NCBI RefSeq assembly: GCF_000424545.1
Contig: NZ_AUKC01000036.1
Location: 1-40,833 of the forward strand
Origin: Butyrivibrio sp. NC3005
GTDB lineage: Bacteria > Bacillota > Clostridia > Lachnospirales > Lachnospiraceae
Length of the DNA stretch: 40,833 nt
Direction: 5' to 3'
The notes under the pieces are model-generated. The model searched no databases. It was not told where the DNA came from and saw only the letters and a list, made by a program, of their open reading frames with translations. Of this stretch, positions 1 through 7,838 are shown piece after piece (the first letter of the stretch is position 1; every line of letters starts with the position of its first letter). A program made the translations under genes and the position numbers.

Positions 1-184
1 GGAATTTACGACTGTGGAGTGTACAAGAACTTGTGAGTAGCGTATTGCTTGCAATCGCCAAAGCATACACGTTGAAGCAGTAAGAAGTACCCGTGAGGAC
101 TTCAATTTCTCGATGTGTTAAGTATATTTAAACACATTTTGAGTGGCAGGAAAAGAGAAGACTAATAGAAAAAATAAAATAGTA
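1..184. other. Left-edge sequence without a supportable gene
   Basis: Reading frames run in from the left edge but stop early. One frame could be the degraded tail of a transposase, since the open stretches are short and broken by a TAG near base 40, but I cannot match it to a family. No RNA gene or clear terminator is visible. Confidence 0.3.
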
Positions 185-213
185 TTGACAGCGATTTGTT
201 AGTCAACTATACT
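185..213 (+). promoter_or_regulatory. Sigma-A type promoter upstream of the GNAT gene
   Basis: A consensus TTGACA at 185-190 is separated by exactly 17 bases from TATACT at 208-213. Transcription would start near 220, about 110 bases ahead of the acetyltransferase. A short reading frame with a ribosome site (AGAAAGG) begins at 241 and runs into the start of the acetyltransferase at about 345. It might be a coupled leader peptide, but nothing beyond its position supports that. Confidence 0.75.
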
Positions 214-328
214 TACAACTAATAATTTTCAGAAAGGTAGATGCTATGGAAAGACTTATTCTCGTCACAACATTGCTTTGGATATTGCCGTAAGGATATG
301 ATTATATTTGGTTTGGGAGGATATAACG

Positions 329-844
329 ATGAGAGTCAGGATTGAAACAGAAAGATTGATACTAAGACCTTTTGTTCCGGAGGATTATGAAGCTGCTTTT
401 AAATGGTGTGGAGATCCGGATGTAAATGAATACATGATTTATCCACTTTATAAAAGTGCGGAAGATGTAAAGACTTGGCTTGAAAGCCGCAAACTGGATG
501 AACCGGATAATTATGATCTTGGAATCGAGCTTAAGGAATCCGGTGAACTCATAGGAAGTGGAGGTCTGGTATACAATGCAAAAAGAGATGTTTGGGTTGT
601 TGGATACAATATCAGAAAAGACCAGTGGGGACATGGCTATGTTCCGGAGGCGATGCAGGGAATAATTAATCATATTTCAAAGACCAGAACAATAAGAGCT
701 ATTGAAGGACAATTTGCTGCAGAGAACCACAAAAGTCAGCGTGTTATGGAAAAGCTTGGTATGCATTATTCTCATGACAGTGAGTTTGAAAAGCTTGATG
801 GTAGTAGAAAGTATGCTGCCAAAACCTTTATAAAAGAATTTTGA
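329..844 (+). CDS. GNAT-family N-acetyltransferase (RimJ/RimL type)
   Basis: A 171-residue protein of the acetyltransferase-3 (RimJ/RimL-like) branch of the GNAT superfamily, which moves an acetyl group from acetyl-CoA to an amine. The family opening ETERLILRPF lies at the N-terminus. The acetyl-CoA binding stretch is degenerate around IRKDQWGHGYVPEA, and the late N-x-x-S-x-R-V-M-E-K-L-G-M motif is clear. I place the start at the ATG at 329 because GGGAGG lies eight bases upstream; an upstream TTG at 308 lacks a comparable site. The length is normal. The substrate cannot be told from sequence. It stands alone between a good promoter and the terminator-like repeat at 885. Confidence 0.85.
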   Translation: MRVRIETERLILRPFVPEDYEAAFKWCGDPDVNEYMIYPLYKSAEDVKTWLESRKLDEPDNYDLGIELKESGELIGSGGLVYNAKRDVWVVGYNIRKDQWGHGYVPEAMQGIINHISKTRTIRAIEGQFAAENHKSQRVMEKLGMHYSHDSEFEKLDGSRKYAAKTFIKEF

Positions 845-884
845 GACATAATATTCCTCCGATTTAAAATGGAGTCGTGACTAG

Positions 885-937
885 AGCATCAGTTCATGAG
901 TGCAAAAAGCACTTGTGGCTGGTGCTTTTTCTTTTGT
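885..937 (+). terminator. Intrinsic terminator inside a dispersed repeat (left copy)
   Basis: An imperfect stem of about 18 base pairs (AGCATCAG... pairing with ...TGGTGCT) with an AAAAA loop is followed by TTTTTCTTTTGTT. Nearly the same sequence recurs at 40038-40092, so this is a repeat as well as a terminator. It lies about 40 bases after the acetyltransferase stop and should end that transcript. Confidence 0.75.
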
Positions 938-1018
938 TCGAAAATCTCGAACCCAAAGTTCTATTTCTAAGAGAACGTATTATTCCGTCACGTTCCGTAG
1001 AATTACATATGTAAGCTA

Positions 1019-1068
1019 GAGGTACAGCTTAGCCGGCTAACCTGACCTCCGGGTTTCAAACAGGAGGT
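1019..1068 (+). promoter_or_regulatory. Leader able to sequester the ribosome site of the next gene
   Basis: ACCTCC at 1045-1050 is the exact complement of the ribosome site GGAGGT at 1063-1068. The same ACCTC can instead pair with GAGGT at 1019-1023, enclosing the perfect palindrome TTAGCCGGCTAA at 1029-1040. The two pairings exclude each other, as in translation attenuators. The pairings are directly visible; a regulatory role is inferred. Confidence 0.45.
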
Positions 1069-1073
1069 GCGAT

Positions 1074-1379
1074 ATGAGCATTACAGAAGATGAACTTGTT
1101 GATTCCTATGGAATAGGCAGTGCAAAAGAAAGATTTGATCTGATTTATGAGAACTATTCGGTGTTCCCGCAGCTGGTGGATTGTTTTGAAATCGGTCTGT
1201 TCAACACAATCCTTAATGAGAATGAATACAACAGAAGAGCCAAGAACAATGCTGATCTCGGAGTAAGAGTCCAGACAAGCAATAAAAGCGATCCTACAGC
1301 AAAGATGGCTGTTGAGAAGGAGGAACAAAATGGCACAGAGCAGAAAAGACTCACGCGGTTATGCGCTCAGGACCGGTGA
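1074..1379 (+). CDS. Small protein of the kind found ahead of Tn916-type integrases
   Basis: A protein of about 101 residues with a very strong ribosome site (CAGGAGGTG). Its central part, ending in GVRVQTSNKSDPTA, resembles small acidic proteins encoded just before the integrase in Tn916-like and prophage-like elements; that likeness is from memory and not proven. The last 17 or so residues are read through the start of the integrase remnant at 1330 in another frame, so the natural C-terminus may be altered. The leader upstream can form alternative hairpins over the ribosome site. It is probably a relic of an integrated element, and its function is unknown. Confidence 0.5.
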   Translation: MSITEDELVDSYGIGSAKERFDLIYENYSVFPQLVDCFEIGLFNTILNENEYNRRAKNNADLGVRVQTSNKSDPTAKMAVEKEEQNGTEQKRLTRLCAQDR

Positions 1380-1596
1380 GTGTCAGAGATCGGACGGACG
1401 TTATTCCTATTCATATGTGGATAAGGACAGAAACCGCCAGGTGGCGTATGCAACGAATCTTATCACACTTCGCAAGAAGGAGCAGTAGATAAGGCGTGAC
1501 CTGGAAGACGGACTTGATTCCAGAAGAGCAGAGCGCGTTACAGTAAATCAGGTATATGACTCGTACATGAAAGGCAAGTACGACCTGAAGAGTGGG
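1330..1596 (+). pseudogene. Tn916-type tyrosine integrase, N-terminal remnant
   Basis: From the ATG at 1330 (ribosome site GAAGGAGG) the frame reads like the N-terminal arm-binding domain of Tn916-family integrases, with KDSRGYALRTGECQ, SDGRYSYSYVDKD and, further on, RVTVNQVYDSYMKGKYDLK. A TAG at 1486-1488 interrupts it after 52 codons, inside the usual lysine- and glutamate-rich linker, and the same frame then continues with good family likeness. After about 1596 the likeness stops; the whole catalytic domain with the R-H-R-Y residues is absent. It is a dead relic of a conjugative or mobilisable element, matching the small gene before it. Confidence 0.8.
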
Positions 1597-1670
1597 ATGC
1601 TATCTTGGGAGAGAGACTTGACCTTTCAGAGATGGCTCAAAATAAAATTGTTGATAACATTGGCGGCTAA
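1596..1670 (+). other. Short orphan C-terminal coding fragment
   Basis: Immediately after the integrase likeness ends, an open stretch in another frame encodes about 24 residues (ILGERLDLSEMAQNKIVDN in part) ending in TAA. The codon pattern looks coding, and it may be the tail of a gene joined here by deletion. No family is recognised. An imperfect inverted repeat, CTCGTGACT-TT-AGTCATGAG, follows at 1671-1690. Confidence 0.25.
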
Positions 1671-1702
1671 CTCGTGACTTTAGTCATGAGTTGAAAAATG
1701 TA

Positions 1703-1736
1703 TTGCTTTTGTCCGCACATTGACCTATAATATAGG
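1703..1736 (+). promoter_or_regulatory. Toxin-antitoxin promoter with overlapping operator palindrome
   Basis: TTGCTT at 1703-1708 and TATAAT at 1726-1731 are spaced by 17 bases. The -10 box sits inside the perfect inverted repeat CCTATA-A-TATAGG at 1724-1736. A palindrome over the -10 box suits autorepression by the antitoxin encoded 23 bases downstream, as known for RelB/DinJ operons. Direct binding is inferred. Confidence 0.65.
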
Positions 1737-1758
1737 TAAAAGAAAGGGGCGTGATGAT

Positions 1759-2067
1759 ATGGCAGCCAAATCAGCAAATCTTTATGCAAGAATAGAGCCG
1801 GATGTTAAAGAACAGGCTGAGGGAATTCTGGCTACTTTGGGAATCCCGGCATCTAATGCTATCAATATGTTTTATAAGCAGATCATTCTAAATAGGGGTC
1901 TTCCGTTTGAGGTAAAGATTCCAACTGCGAGACCTGTTGATATTTCGAGAATGAACGCAGAAACTTTGGACATGGAACTTGAGAAAGGATATGCGGATAT
2001 GCAGGAAGGGCGTATCAAATCTGCAACGCAGGTTTTTGCGGATATCCGAAGGGATTATAATGTATGA
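1759..2067 (+). CDS. RelB/DinJ-family antitoxin
   Basis: A 102-residue antitoxin. The N-terminal half (LYARIEPDVKEQAEGILATLG, then IPASNAINMFYKQIILNRGLPF) is the ribbon-helix-helix fold of the RelB/DinJ family, which binds the operon's own promoter. The C-terminal half should wrap around and neutralise the toxin. I start it at the ATG at 1759 behind AAAGGGGCG; a longer frame from 1720 would begin inside the promoter. Its last codons overlap the toxin start by four bases (ATGA), indicating translational coupling. Such pairs often ride on mobile elements, in keeping with the broken integrase just upstream. Confidence 0.88.
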   Translation: MAAKSANLYARIEPDVKEQAEGILATLGIPASNAINMFYKQIILNRGLPFEVKIPTARPVDISRMNAETLDMELEKGYADMQEGRIKSATQVFADIRRDYNV

Positions 2068-2393
2068 AATATGATGTTACCTTTACGGAGCAGGCTGAGA
2101 ACGATCTTCGCGGTATCTTTGAGTATATAGCATTTGATCTTCTTTCGCCTGAGAATGCAGCCGGACAGCTTGACCGAATCGAAGAAAAAATCCTTTCCTT
2201 GGAAGAGTATCCGGAGAAGTTTCGGCAATATGAAAGAGAGCCCTGGAAGAGTCGAAATACACGAGTTGTGCCTGTTGATAATTATGTTGTTTTCTATATC
2301 CCCGATAAGATAAAGAAATTGGTTACAGTGATTCGGGTTATGTATTCCGGAAGAGATGTAGATAAGCAGCTTGATGAATTTACAAAGTTATAA
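2064..2393 (+). CDS. RelE/ParE-family toxin
   Basis: A 109-residue toxin of the RelE/ParE superfamily. Visible family features are the opening strand KYDVTFTEQAENDLRGIFEYI, the middle EEKILSLEEYPEKFRQYE, and the closing RVVPVDNYVVFYIPDKI...VTVIRVMYSGRDVDKQL. RelE members cut mRNA in the ribosome and ParE members poison gyrase. The sequence alone does not decide, although the YSGRD ending is common in the mRNA-interferase-like members annotated in Firmicutes. It is coupled to its antitoxin by ATGA and followed by a terminator. Length is normal and no break is seen, so the pair looks functional. Confidence 0.85.
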   Translation: MKYDVTFTEQAENDLRGIFEYIAFDLLSPENAAGQLDRIEEKILSLEEYPEKFRQYEREPWKSRNTRVVPVDNYVVFYIPDKIKKLVTVIRVMYSGRDVDKQLDEFTKL

Positions 2394-2408
2394 TCATAAA
2401 TCCTATGA

Positions 2409-2445
2409 GGCGTATGAGACATTTGGTTTCATACGTCTTTTCTTT
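2409..2445 (+). terminator. Terminator of the toxin-antitoxin operon
   Basis: GGCGTATGA pairs with TTCATACGTC across a short loop and runs into TTTTCTTT, 15 bases after the toxin stop. Confidence 0.7.
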
Positions 2446-2752
2446 CCTGATAAATATATACAGATGAGCCTTTTTGATCTGTAACACCATAAAGGAAGAA
2501 AAGGAAAGTATACAAACATAAGAATTGATTTATAATGCCTGGTGTGGGAGTTTTCTCTGAAGTTTGCCCCTCACAAACAACCCTCATAAAAGACCTCACG
2601 AAAGCTGCCCTCACAAAGTTTCACTACCCTATGCTCTTAATAAATTTAATAGGGATGATACATTAAATAATTACATTGTCCCAATATTGACAAGCCTGTC
2701 CCAAGATGCTAATTTAGTATTGAAATATCATACATGAAAGGAAGCAGAGGCT
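2446..2752. other. Control region ahead of the ATPase-protease pair
   Basis: No gene is seen in about 300 bases. Near 2569-2617 the motif CCTCACAAA (or one-base variants) occurs four times at spacings of 12-15 bases. At 2676-2700 TTGTC, GACAA and a second TGTC form overlapping inverted repeats, with TTGACA inside them at 2687-2692. These may be promoter and operator elements for the gene at 2753, whose ribosome site is GAAAGGAAG. I see no good -10 box at 17 bases. Confidence 0.4.
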
Positions 2753-3802
2753 ATGAAGAAAAAAAATATAGTTAGTCTAATTAAATATTATGCAGAAAAA
2801 AATGATACTGGCTTCCGTAATGAAGCTTATGAAATAGCGAAAGAATTTGATATGGTAGGTGATTATCAGCTGTCAGAATATATCATGTCATTACTTTCTA
2901 ATGTGAATACATTTGTGCCGCAGATGTCAGAATCAGTATCTCCATTTTTTGAGAGAATCGATGCTCAAGAAGATATGCTCCTATTACCGGATCCAATTAC
3001 GAATGATTTGTTGGGCGTTGTGAATGCAATAGATCACAATATTGGAATAAACAAATTTATGTTTCAAGGGTTGCCAGGAACTGGTAAAACAGAAGCTGTT
3101 AAGCAATTGGCAAGAATTCTAAATAGGGAAATATTTATGGTGGATTTTTCTGCTGTTATTGATAGTAAGTTAGGGCAGACACAAAAAAATTTATCAGCAT
3201 TATTCAAAGAAATTAATAGCTTTGTTCAACCGGAGAAGGTGATTGTTCTTTTTGATGAGATAGATGCACTTGCGTTGGATAGAACTAATTCTAATGATTT
3301 GAGAGAGATGGGAAGGGCAACATCGGCTATGCTGAAAGGGTTTGATAGAATGAATGAGAATGTGGTTCTTGTGGCTACAACAAATCTTTTTGAACATTTT
3401 GATAAAGCATTACTAAGACGGTTTGATACAGTTATTGATTTTAATAGGTATACAGATGAAGATCTTCTACAAATAGCTGAAAAAATGCTGGATAGATATC
3501 TTGATAAACTGAAATTAGCAAATAGAGATATCAGATTATTTAGAAAAATCATGAAATTATTGCCTCAGAGGATGTATCCCGGAGAGCTAAAGAATTTAAT
3601 TAAGACATCTGTAGCATTTAGTAATCCGCAGGATGGTATGGATTATTTTAGAAGATTATATTATTCGGTTTGTAATGAAAAGCCAGAAGATTTGAAGAAA
3701 CTACAGGAACAGAAATTTACAGTTAGAGAAATTGAAATATTAACGGGAAAGTCTAAGAGTAGTGTTGCTAGAGAGTTAAGAGAGGAGGACGCTGATGAAT
3801 AA
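2753..3802 (+). CDS. AAA+ ATPase paired with a subtilase
   Basis: A 349-residue single-domain AAA+ ATPase. Walker A GLPGTGKT is at residues 106-113, a pore-loop-like DSKLGQTQKNL follows at about 137-147, Walker B VIVLFDEID at 163-171, sensor 1 VATTN at 207-211, and the arginine-finger region LLRRFD at 220-225. This FtsH/26S-like arrangement suits a remodelling or unfolding ring. The first 100 residues are a helical region of unknown role. The tail (about 322-343, FTVREIEILTGKSKSSVARE) looks like a helix-turn-helix. The stop overlaps the protease start by eight bases, so the two are made together. The likely role is to control or feed the protease. Neighbours suggest a conflict or defence function, which is inference. 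Confidence 0.85.
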   Translation: MKKKNIVSLIKYYAEKNDTGFRNEAYEIAKEFDMVGDYQLSEYIMSLLSNVNTFVPQMSESVSPFFERIDAQEDMLLLPDPITNDLLGVVNAIDHNIGINKFMFQGLPGTGKTEAVKQLARILNREIFMVDFSAVIDSKLGQTQKNLSALFKEINSFVQPEKVIVLFDEIDALALDRTNSNDLREMGRATSAMLKGFDRMNENVVLVATTNLFEHFDKALLRRFDTVIDFNRYTDEDLLQIAEKMLDRYLDKLKLANRDIRLFRKIMKLLPQRMYPGELKNLIKTSVAFSNPQDGMDYFRRLYYSVCNEKPEDLKKLQEQKFTVREIEILTGKSKSSVARELREEDADE

Positions 3803-6071
3803 TATACTTCAATTAAAAGGTCGTTTTGAACAGCGCCCGAATAGTTCGGTACCAGGATTACCAAAGCTCCCAAAAGGAAAATCTGTAACAAGTGTTCATT
3901 TGAAAGAACTTGCTAAACAGATATTCACAATAATGTCGTATTGGCAAGAAAATACAGATATTGGAGGAGCACTTGTAAGCGTACATTATAAACAAATTGT
4001 TGCTAAAAGCAATCGACTTAAAGTTGTCTTAGCAGAGGGAAGTAAATCGCCAACGGAGTCTATTAGAGGTGCAAAATTCGTTTGGGAAAAGAATGAGAGT
4101 GGTAAAACAATCCAGAAGCATGTCTTTACTCATTTTGTGAAACTGGAAACCTTAAGAAAATCGTTTGAACTATTAAAAGAAGTAGCCATTATTGTCGACA
4201 GAGAATATGAAGGCACGTTGACAAGTGAGAAGTGTGAAAAAATAGCTGATAAAAAAGAACATTATAGTGGTGAAACGGTTTCCAAATCTGCTTTTCTTAA
4301 AACAATTGTCGATGGATATTATGTTGAACGATTTGATGTTGATCGTGCAAATGAAGAAATCACACAGGATTCTATTATAACGATATATCAAACAGGAGTA
4401 GAAACAAAACAGTTATTAGCAAAATTTGGAATCAATATTGTTGATGATAGAATAATCGATGGTACAACATTACGATTATCCCCAGATGAAGCTAAGCTGC
4501 TTTATAATAATGCATCATACCTTGTGGCGATGAGCTTAACTGATTTTTCTGAAATAAATAAAGATGATATTGTAGATGATATAAATGGTTGGGATGATGA
4601 TAGCCTTTCTCTGATTCCTGAGCCGTCAAATGAACCGGTTATTGGTGTGATAGATACTCAGTTCAATGATAAAGTATATTTTAACAAATGGGTTGAATAT
4701 ACAAATATGCTGGATGAGAACATACCATTATCAGAAGAAGATTATAAACACGGAACTGCTGTAAGTTATATAATTGTAGATGGTCCACAAGGAAATCCAA
4801 ACCTAGAAGATGGATGTGGAAGATTTAGAGTGAGGCACTTTGGTGTGGCAACACATAGTGGGTTCAGTTCATTTGCAGTTCTGAGACTAATTAGGGATAT
4901 CGTGGCGAAAAATAGAGATATAAAGGTATGGAATCTTTCTCTGGGATCAAAGCTAGAAATCAAACCAAACTTTATTTCTCCAGAGGCAGCAGAACTTGAT
5001 AGAATTCAAAGTGAATATGATGTCGTCTTTGTTGTGGCAGGAACAAATCTTCCAATTGGTAAGGAAGGAAGTGACATGAAGATAGGTTCGCCAGCGGACT
5101 CACTTAATTCATTAGTTGTCAATGCTGTAGATTTTAAAGGAAAAGCAGCATCTTACACTAGAAGTGGTCCTGTATTATCATTTTTTAATAAACCCGATCT
5201 GAGCTATTATGGTGGAGATGGGAACAGAGCTGAAGATAAGATTGTGGTTTGCCGAGACAATATGGGAGCAGCTTATGTTAGTGGCACATCTTTTGCTGCA
5301 CCATGGGTATCAAGAAAGCTTGCATATTTGATACATATCATGGGAATGAGCAGAGAACTTGCAAAGGCTTTGCTGATAGACTCAGCTGCTAAATGGGAAA
5401 GAAAAGACGATATTTCACATAGAATTGGATATGGAGTTTTGCCTAAGCATATTAGCGAGATAGTTCATTCTGCTGATGAAGAGATTAGATTTCTTATGAT
5501 GGGTACTGCGGAGGAATATGAAACATACACTTATAATTTACCAGTGCCTATTGTGAATAATGCTCATCCTTTTTATGCTAAAGCTACGCTAGTGTATTTT
5601 CCTCAATGCAATAGAAATCAGGGAGTTGATTATACTAGTACAGAAATGGATATTCATTTTGGAAGAGTGGTTATAAATAAAAATAATAATGCAACGATAA
5701 AGCCAATTGATAATAATAAACAATCGGAAGAAGGTTTCACTCTTTACGAAGAAGATGCAAGGAAAATGTATCGTAAATGGGATAATGTAAAGCATATTAG
5801 CGAAGAGATTAAAGATAGGGCTGTTCCGAGAAAAGCATATGATTCTGGATTGTGGGGCTTAAGTATAAAAACAAAGGAAAGAATAACTACGAGGACTAAG
5901 GAGCCATTGCAATTTGGAGTGGTAGTGACACTAAAAGAAATGAATGGTGTAAATCGTATAGACGATTTTATTAAATTATGTATGGCCAGGGGATGGCTAG
6001 TGAGTAGGCTTGATGTACAGAATCAGATTGATGTATATGCAAAAGCAGAGGAAGAAATTATATTTGAATAA
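3795..6071 (+). CDS. Cytoplasmic S8 (subtilisin-like) serine protease
   Basis: A 758-residue protein with a complete subtilase core in its middle. The catalytic Asp is D287 in VIGVIDTQ, His is H319 in YKHGTA, the oxyanion Asn is N418 in VVAGTN, and Ser is S499 in SGTSFAAP. All are intact, so activity is likely. There is no signal peptide or membrane segment, so unlike most subtilases it should act in the cytoplasm. Residues 1-280 form an N-terminal region with no family I can name, and residues 530-758 form a second unknown region. The gene overlaps the AAA+ ATPase gene, an arrangement seen in predicted defence-type ATPase/subtilase pairs. What it cleaves, and what triggers it, cannot be read from the sequence. 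Confidence 0.87.
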   Translation: MNNILQLKGRFEQRPNSSVPGLPKLPKGKSVTSVHLKELAKQIFTIMSYWQENTDIGGALVSVHYKQIVAKSNRLKVVLAEGSKSPTESIRGAKFVWEKNESGKTIQKHVFTHFVKLETLRKSFELLKEVAIIVDREYEGTLTSEKCEKIADKKEHYSGETVSKSAFLKTIVDGYYVERFDVDRANEEITQDSIITIYQTGVETKQLLAKFGINIVDDRIIDGTTLRLSPDEAKLLYNNASYLVAMSLTDFSEINKDDIVDDINGWDDDSLSLIPEPSNEPVIGVIDTQFNDKVYFNKWVEYTNMLDENIPLSEEDYKHGTAVSYIIVDGPQGNPNLEDGCGRFRVRHFGVATHSGFSSFAVLRLIRDIVAKNRDIKVWNLSLGSKLEIKPNFISPEAAELDRIQSEYDVVFVVAGTNLPIGKEGSDMKIGSPADSLNSLVVNAVDFKGKAASYTRSGPVLSFFNKPDLSYYGGDGNRAEDKIVVCRDNMGAAYVSGTSFAAPWVSRKLAYLIHIMGMSRELAKALLIDSAAKWERKDDISHRIGYGVLPKHISEIVHSADEEIRFLMMGTAEEYETYTYNLPVPIVNNAHPFYAKATLVYFPQCNRNQGVDYTSTEMDIHFGRVVINKNNNATIKPIDNNKQSEEGFTLYEEDARKMYRKWDNVKHISEEIKDRAVPRKAYDSGLWGLSIKTKERITTRTKEPLQFGVVVTLKEMNGVNRIDDFIKLCMARGWLVSRLDVQNQIDVYAKAEEEIIFE

Positions 6072-6122
6072 AAAACATAAAAACTGCTGATAATCGCTAT
6101 TTTCGTAATCACACTAGACTCT

Positions 6123-6344
6123 TTACATCATGACAGACATACTTTGGGGATGAAAGAGCTCTATTCTCACCGAAAGGAAACAATAGAAAGAATCTTTGGG
6201 ACAGCCAAAGAAAACCATGGATTCAGATATACGCAACTGTATGGAAAAGCGCGGATGGAAATGAAGGTCGCGCTTACTTTCGCGTGCATGAATCTGAAAA
6301 AACTTGCAAGAATTAAACATGAATGGCGGATAGAAATGGCATGA
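6123..6344 (+). pseudogene. IS1182-family transposase, C-terminal remnant
   Basis: About 70 codons in one frame match the end of IS1182-type DDE transposases: the ERIFGTAKENHGFRYTQ stretch carrying the last acidic catalytic residue (in KETIERIFG), and the closing ALTFACMNLKKLA. The first roughly 400 residues of the enzyme are missing. It begins within about 50 bases of the protease stop, so the insertion sequence was largely deleted at that border. No terminal inverted repeat can be paired with a left end. Confidence 0.8.
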
Positions 6345-6390
6345 CCGAGTCGTTTCTATCCTTTATTTTTGTAAAAATTTCAAATAAAGA

Positions 6391-6427
6391 AAAGTGATCT
6401 TGAGAGTATTACTCTCAAAACCACTTT
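6391..6427. repeat. Strong hairpin after the transposase remnant
   Basis: TTGAGAGT (6400-6407) and ACTCTCAA (6411-6418) form a perfect stem with a three-base loop, nested inside AAAGTG (6391-6396) and CACTTT (6422-6427). It could be the end structure or terminator of the lost insertion sequence. Confidence 0.55.
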
Positions 6428-6440
6428 GTTTACGGTCTGA

Positions 6441-6471
6441 ACCTGTCAGGAAATCCTGCCAGGTTTTTGTT
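6441..6471 (+). terminator. Intrinsic terminator
   Basis: ACCTGTCAGGA and TCCTGCCAGGT pair with one mismatch across a two-base loop and are followed by TTTTTGTT. It faces rightward and ends transcription coming from the protease and transposase side before the convergent gene remnant at 6518. Confidence 0.75.
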
Positions 6472-6517
6472 AGCGTAGCATTCACTTTTTAGTATATACT
6501 TTTGCTATCTTTTTGCA

Positions 6518-7174
6518 TTAAATGAACAGCGACCACATAATTGGTAAACAATCAAGAGACTGATCTCTTTGATAGTCTTTCGTATACAGCAATATCTCAC
6601 GCATTATTCGTGATGAAAATTTTGCTGAAAAAGCATCTATAGAAGGATGACTTTTATAACCTGAGCTTTTAACTTCTATTGCAGATATCTTATTTTTCTC
6701 AGCTATTAGAAAATCAACTTCATAATTATGTCGTGATTTTTCATTCAAAAAAGTATGATAGTATAATTCATGTCCATTAGTTGCTAAAGTCTGAGCAACA
6801 ACGTTCTCATAAATATATCCTAAATTAGCCTGTAACTTGCCACTTAAAAGCTTGGAATATATATCATTTTCTGTAAAATCCTTATCTTTAAAGGCGAGTG
6901 TAATAAACAAACCAATATCAGCAGTAAACAATTTAAACCTTGTTAAGTCCTTATTTTGAGCCATACCCGGACCTGGATCATTGGCGTGATATGCTACTAA
7001 AACCGTTCCTGAATCTTTAAGTTCTGATATCTGTTCTAATATATCACCAGCTCTACTTGCACCAAGAACACTCGAAACCTGATACCTAGAAGCGTTTCCC
7101 ATAAGCTGCGCCGGAATTGCATCAAAAAGAGCAGATATTTTGCCGGTTGGATCAATCTTGCGAAAATCATCCTC
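6518..7174 (-). pseudogene. ATP-binding protein with DUF4143 domain, N-terminus lost
   Basis: On the minus strand the frame opens right after a stop at 7175-7177 and reads as the C-terminal half of the AAA_14/DUF4143 family (usually about 400-450 residues). Landmarks are IDPTGKISALFDAIPAQL, NASRYQVSSVLG, VAYHANDPGPGMA, RFKLFTADIGLF, and a nuclease-like YEVDFLI...SAIEVKSSGYKSHPS. About 218 residues remain; the P-loop half is gone, and no start with a ribosome site is present at the break. The nuclease-like end is intact in sequence, but expression is doubtful. It is another decayed gene in this mobile patch. Confidence 0.75.
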
Positions 7175-7606
7175 TTATATTTTAATACATTAAGAGTTTT
7201 TTTTACCGTTCCGTGTCCACTTTTAGTGTAGCATCAATATGGATATGCAAATTTTGCTGGGCTTATACAGCAAAGGCAGAAGATAAGCCGGAGTTTAAGT
7301 GGGAAGGGATTTACCCTGTTCAATATTGTTTATATAGCCGGGATTCTGCTCTAAGGCAATACTCATCTGCCTTGCAGACACCCGGCTTCTTTCTCGTATT
7401 TCTTTAAGTCTTTATACGATAAACTTCTCGGCAGTTTCTAATGTCATGTCTTTTTAGTTTTCCAAGTGAGCCTCCAAAAATTTTGGTGATAAAGATATTA
7501 TAGGATAGAAATTATATTTCGTACAGAATGCCGTATTTGTGCGGCTTCGGGAGTGGTCGAAAAGAGTATTGTGAGTCTATTTTCCGAATCGTATCGATAT
7601 AGACGT
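7175..7606. other. Non-coding junction region
   Basis: About 430 bases without a convincing gene. It holds the composite hairpin listed separately at 7336-7387 and a perfect 13-base inverted repeat CCAAAA-A-TTTTGG at 7474-7486. The short frames present lack ribosome sites and family likeness. It joins the mobile patch to the polysaccharide locus. Confidence 0.4.
7336..7387 (+). ncRNA. Composite hairpin, possible structured RNA or terminator
   Basis: AGCCGGG (7336-7342) pairs perfectly with CCCGGCT (7381-7387). Inside, CTGC pairs with GCAG and AAGGCA pairs with TGCCTT around a nine-base loop. A pyrimidine-rich run (TCTTTCTCG) follows. The nested perfect stems separated by small internal loops are unlikely by chance. 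It may be a terminator or a small structured RNA; I do not recognise a family. Confidence 0.4.
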
Positions 7607-7635
7607 TGCATTGTTAATTTATACGCGGTATAATA
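7607..7635 (+). promoter_or_regulatory. Promoter of the polysaccharide locus
   Basis: TTGCAT at 7607-7612 and TATAAT at 7630-7635 are 17 bases apart. Transcription should start near 7642, leaving an untranslated leader of about 275 bases before the first gene at 7917. Confidence 0.65.
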
Positions 7636-7808
7636 GTGATAGTCGCAATAGCGAATATTGGTAATATGATATTGAAAATATCTCACAGAAAATTTTTTCT
7701 CGTACCACATAGAAAGCTATTGATTTGCAGAAGTAGAAGAGCATTTGTTGAGTGAACGCTTTTATAAGGGGCATTAATAGAAAAGCAATATCTGTATTAT
7801 ATTCTGTC

Positions 7809-7838
7809 CTTACGTCTATTCTGACGGAAGTTTTTCTT
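7809..7838 (+). terminator. Terminator within the leader of the polysaccharide locus
   Basis: CTTACGTC and GACGGAAG pair with one mismatch around TATTCT and are followed by TTTTTCTTT. It lies between the promoter at 7607 and the first gene at 7917, so read-through must be allowed for the locus to be expressed. This suggests attenuation or processive antitermination. Confidence 0.55.

Noticed and set aside
1..140. Tail of a TnpB-type transposase at the left edge
   Set aside because: The frames are short and broken, and I could not match a TnpB zinc-finger end; the idea rested mainly on the IS607 gene at the other edge.
7213..7407. A 64-codon open frame in the junction region
   Set aside because: It lacks a ribosome site and family likeness and runs through the composite hairpin at 7336-7387; chance is enough to explain it.
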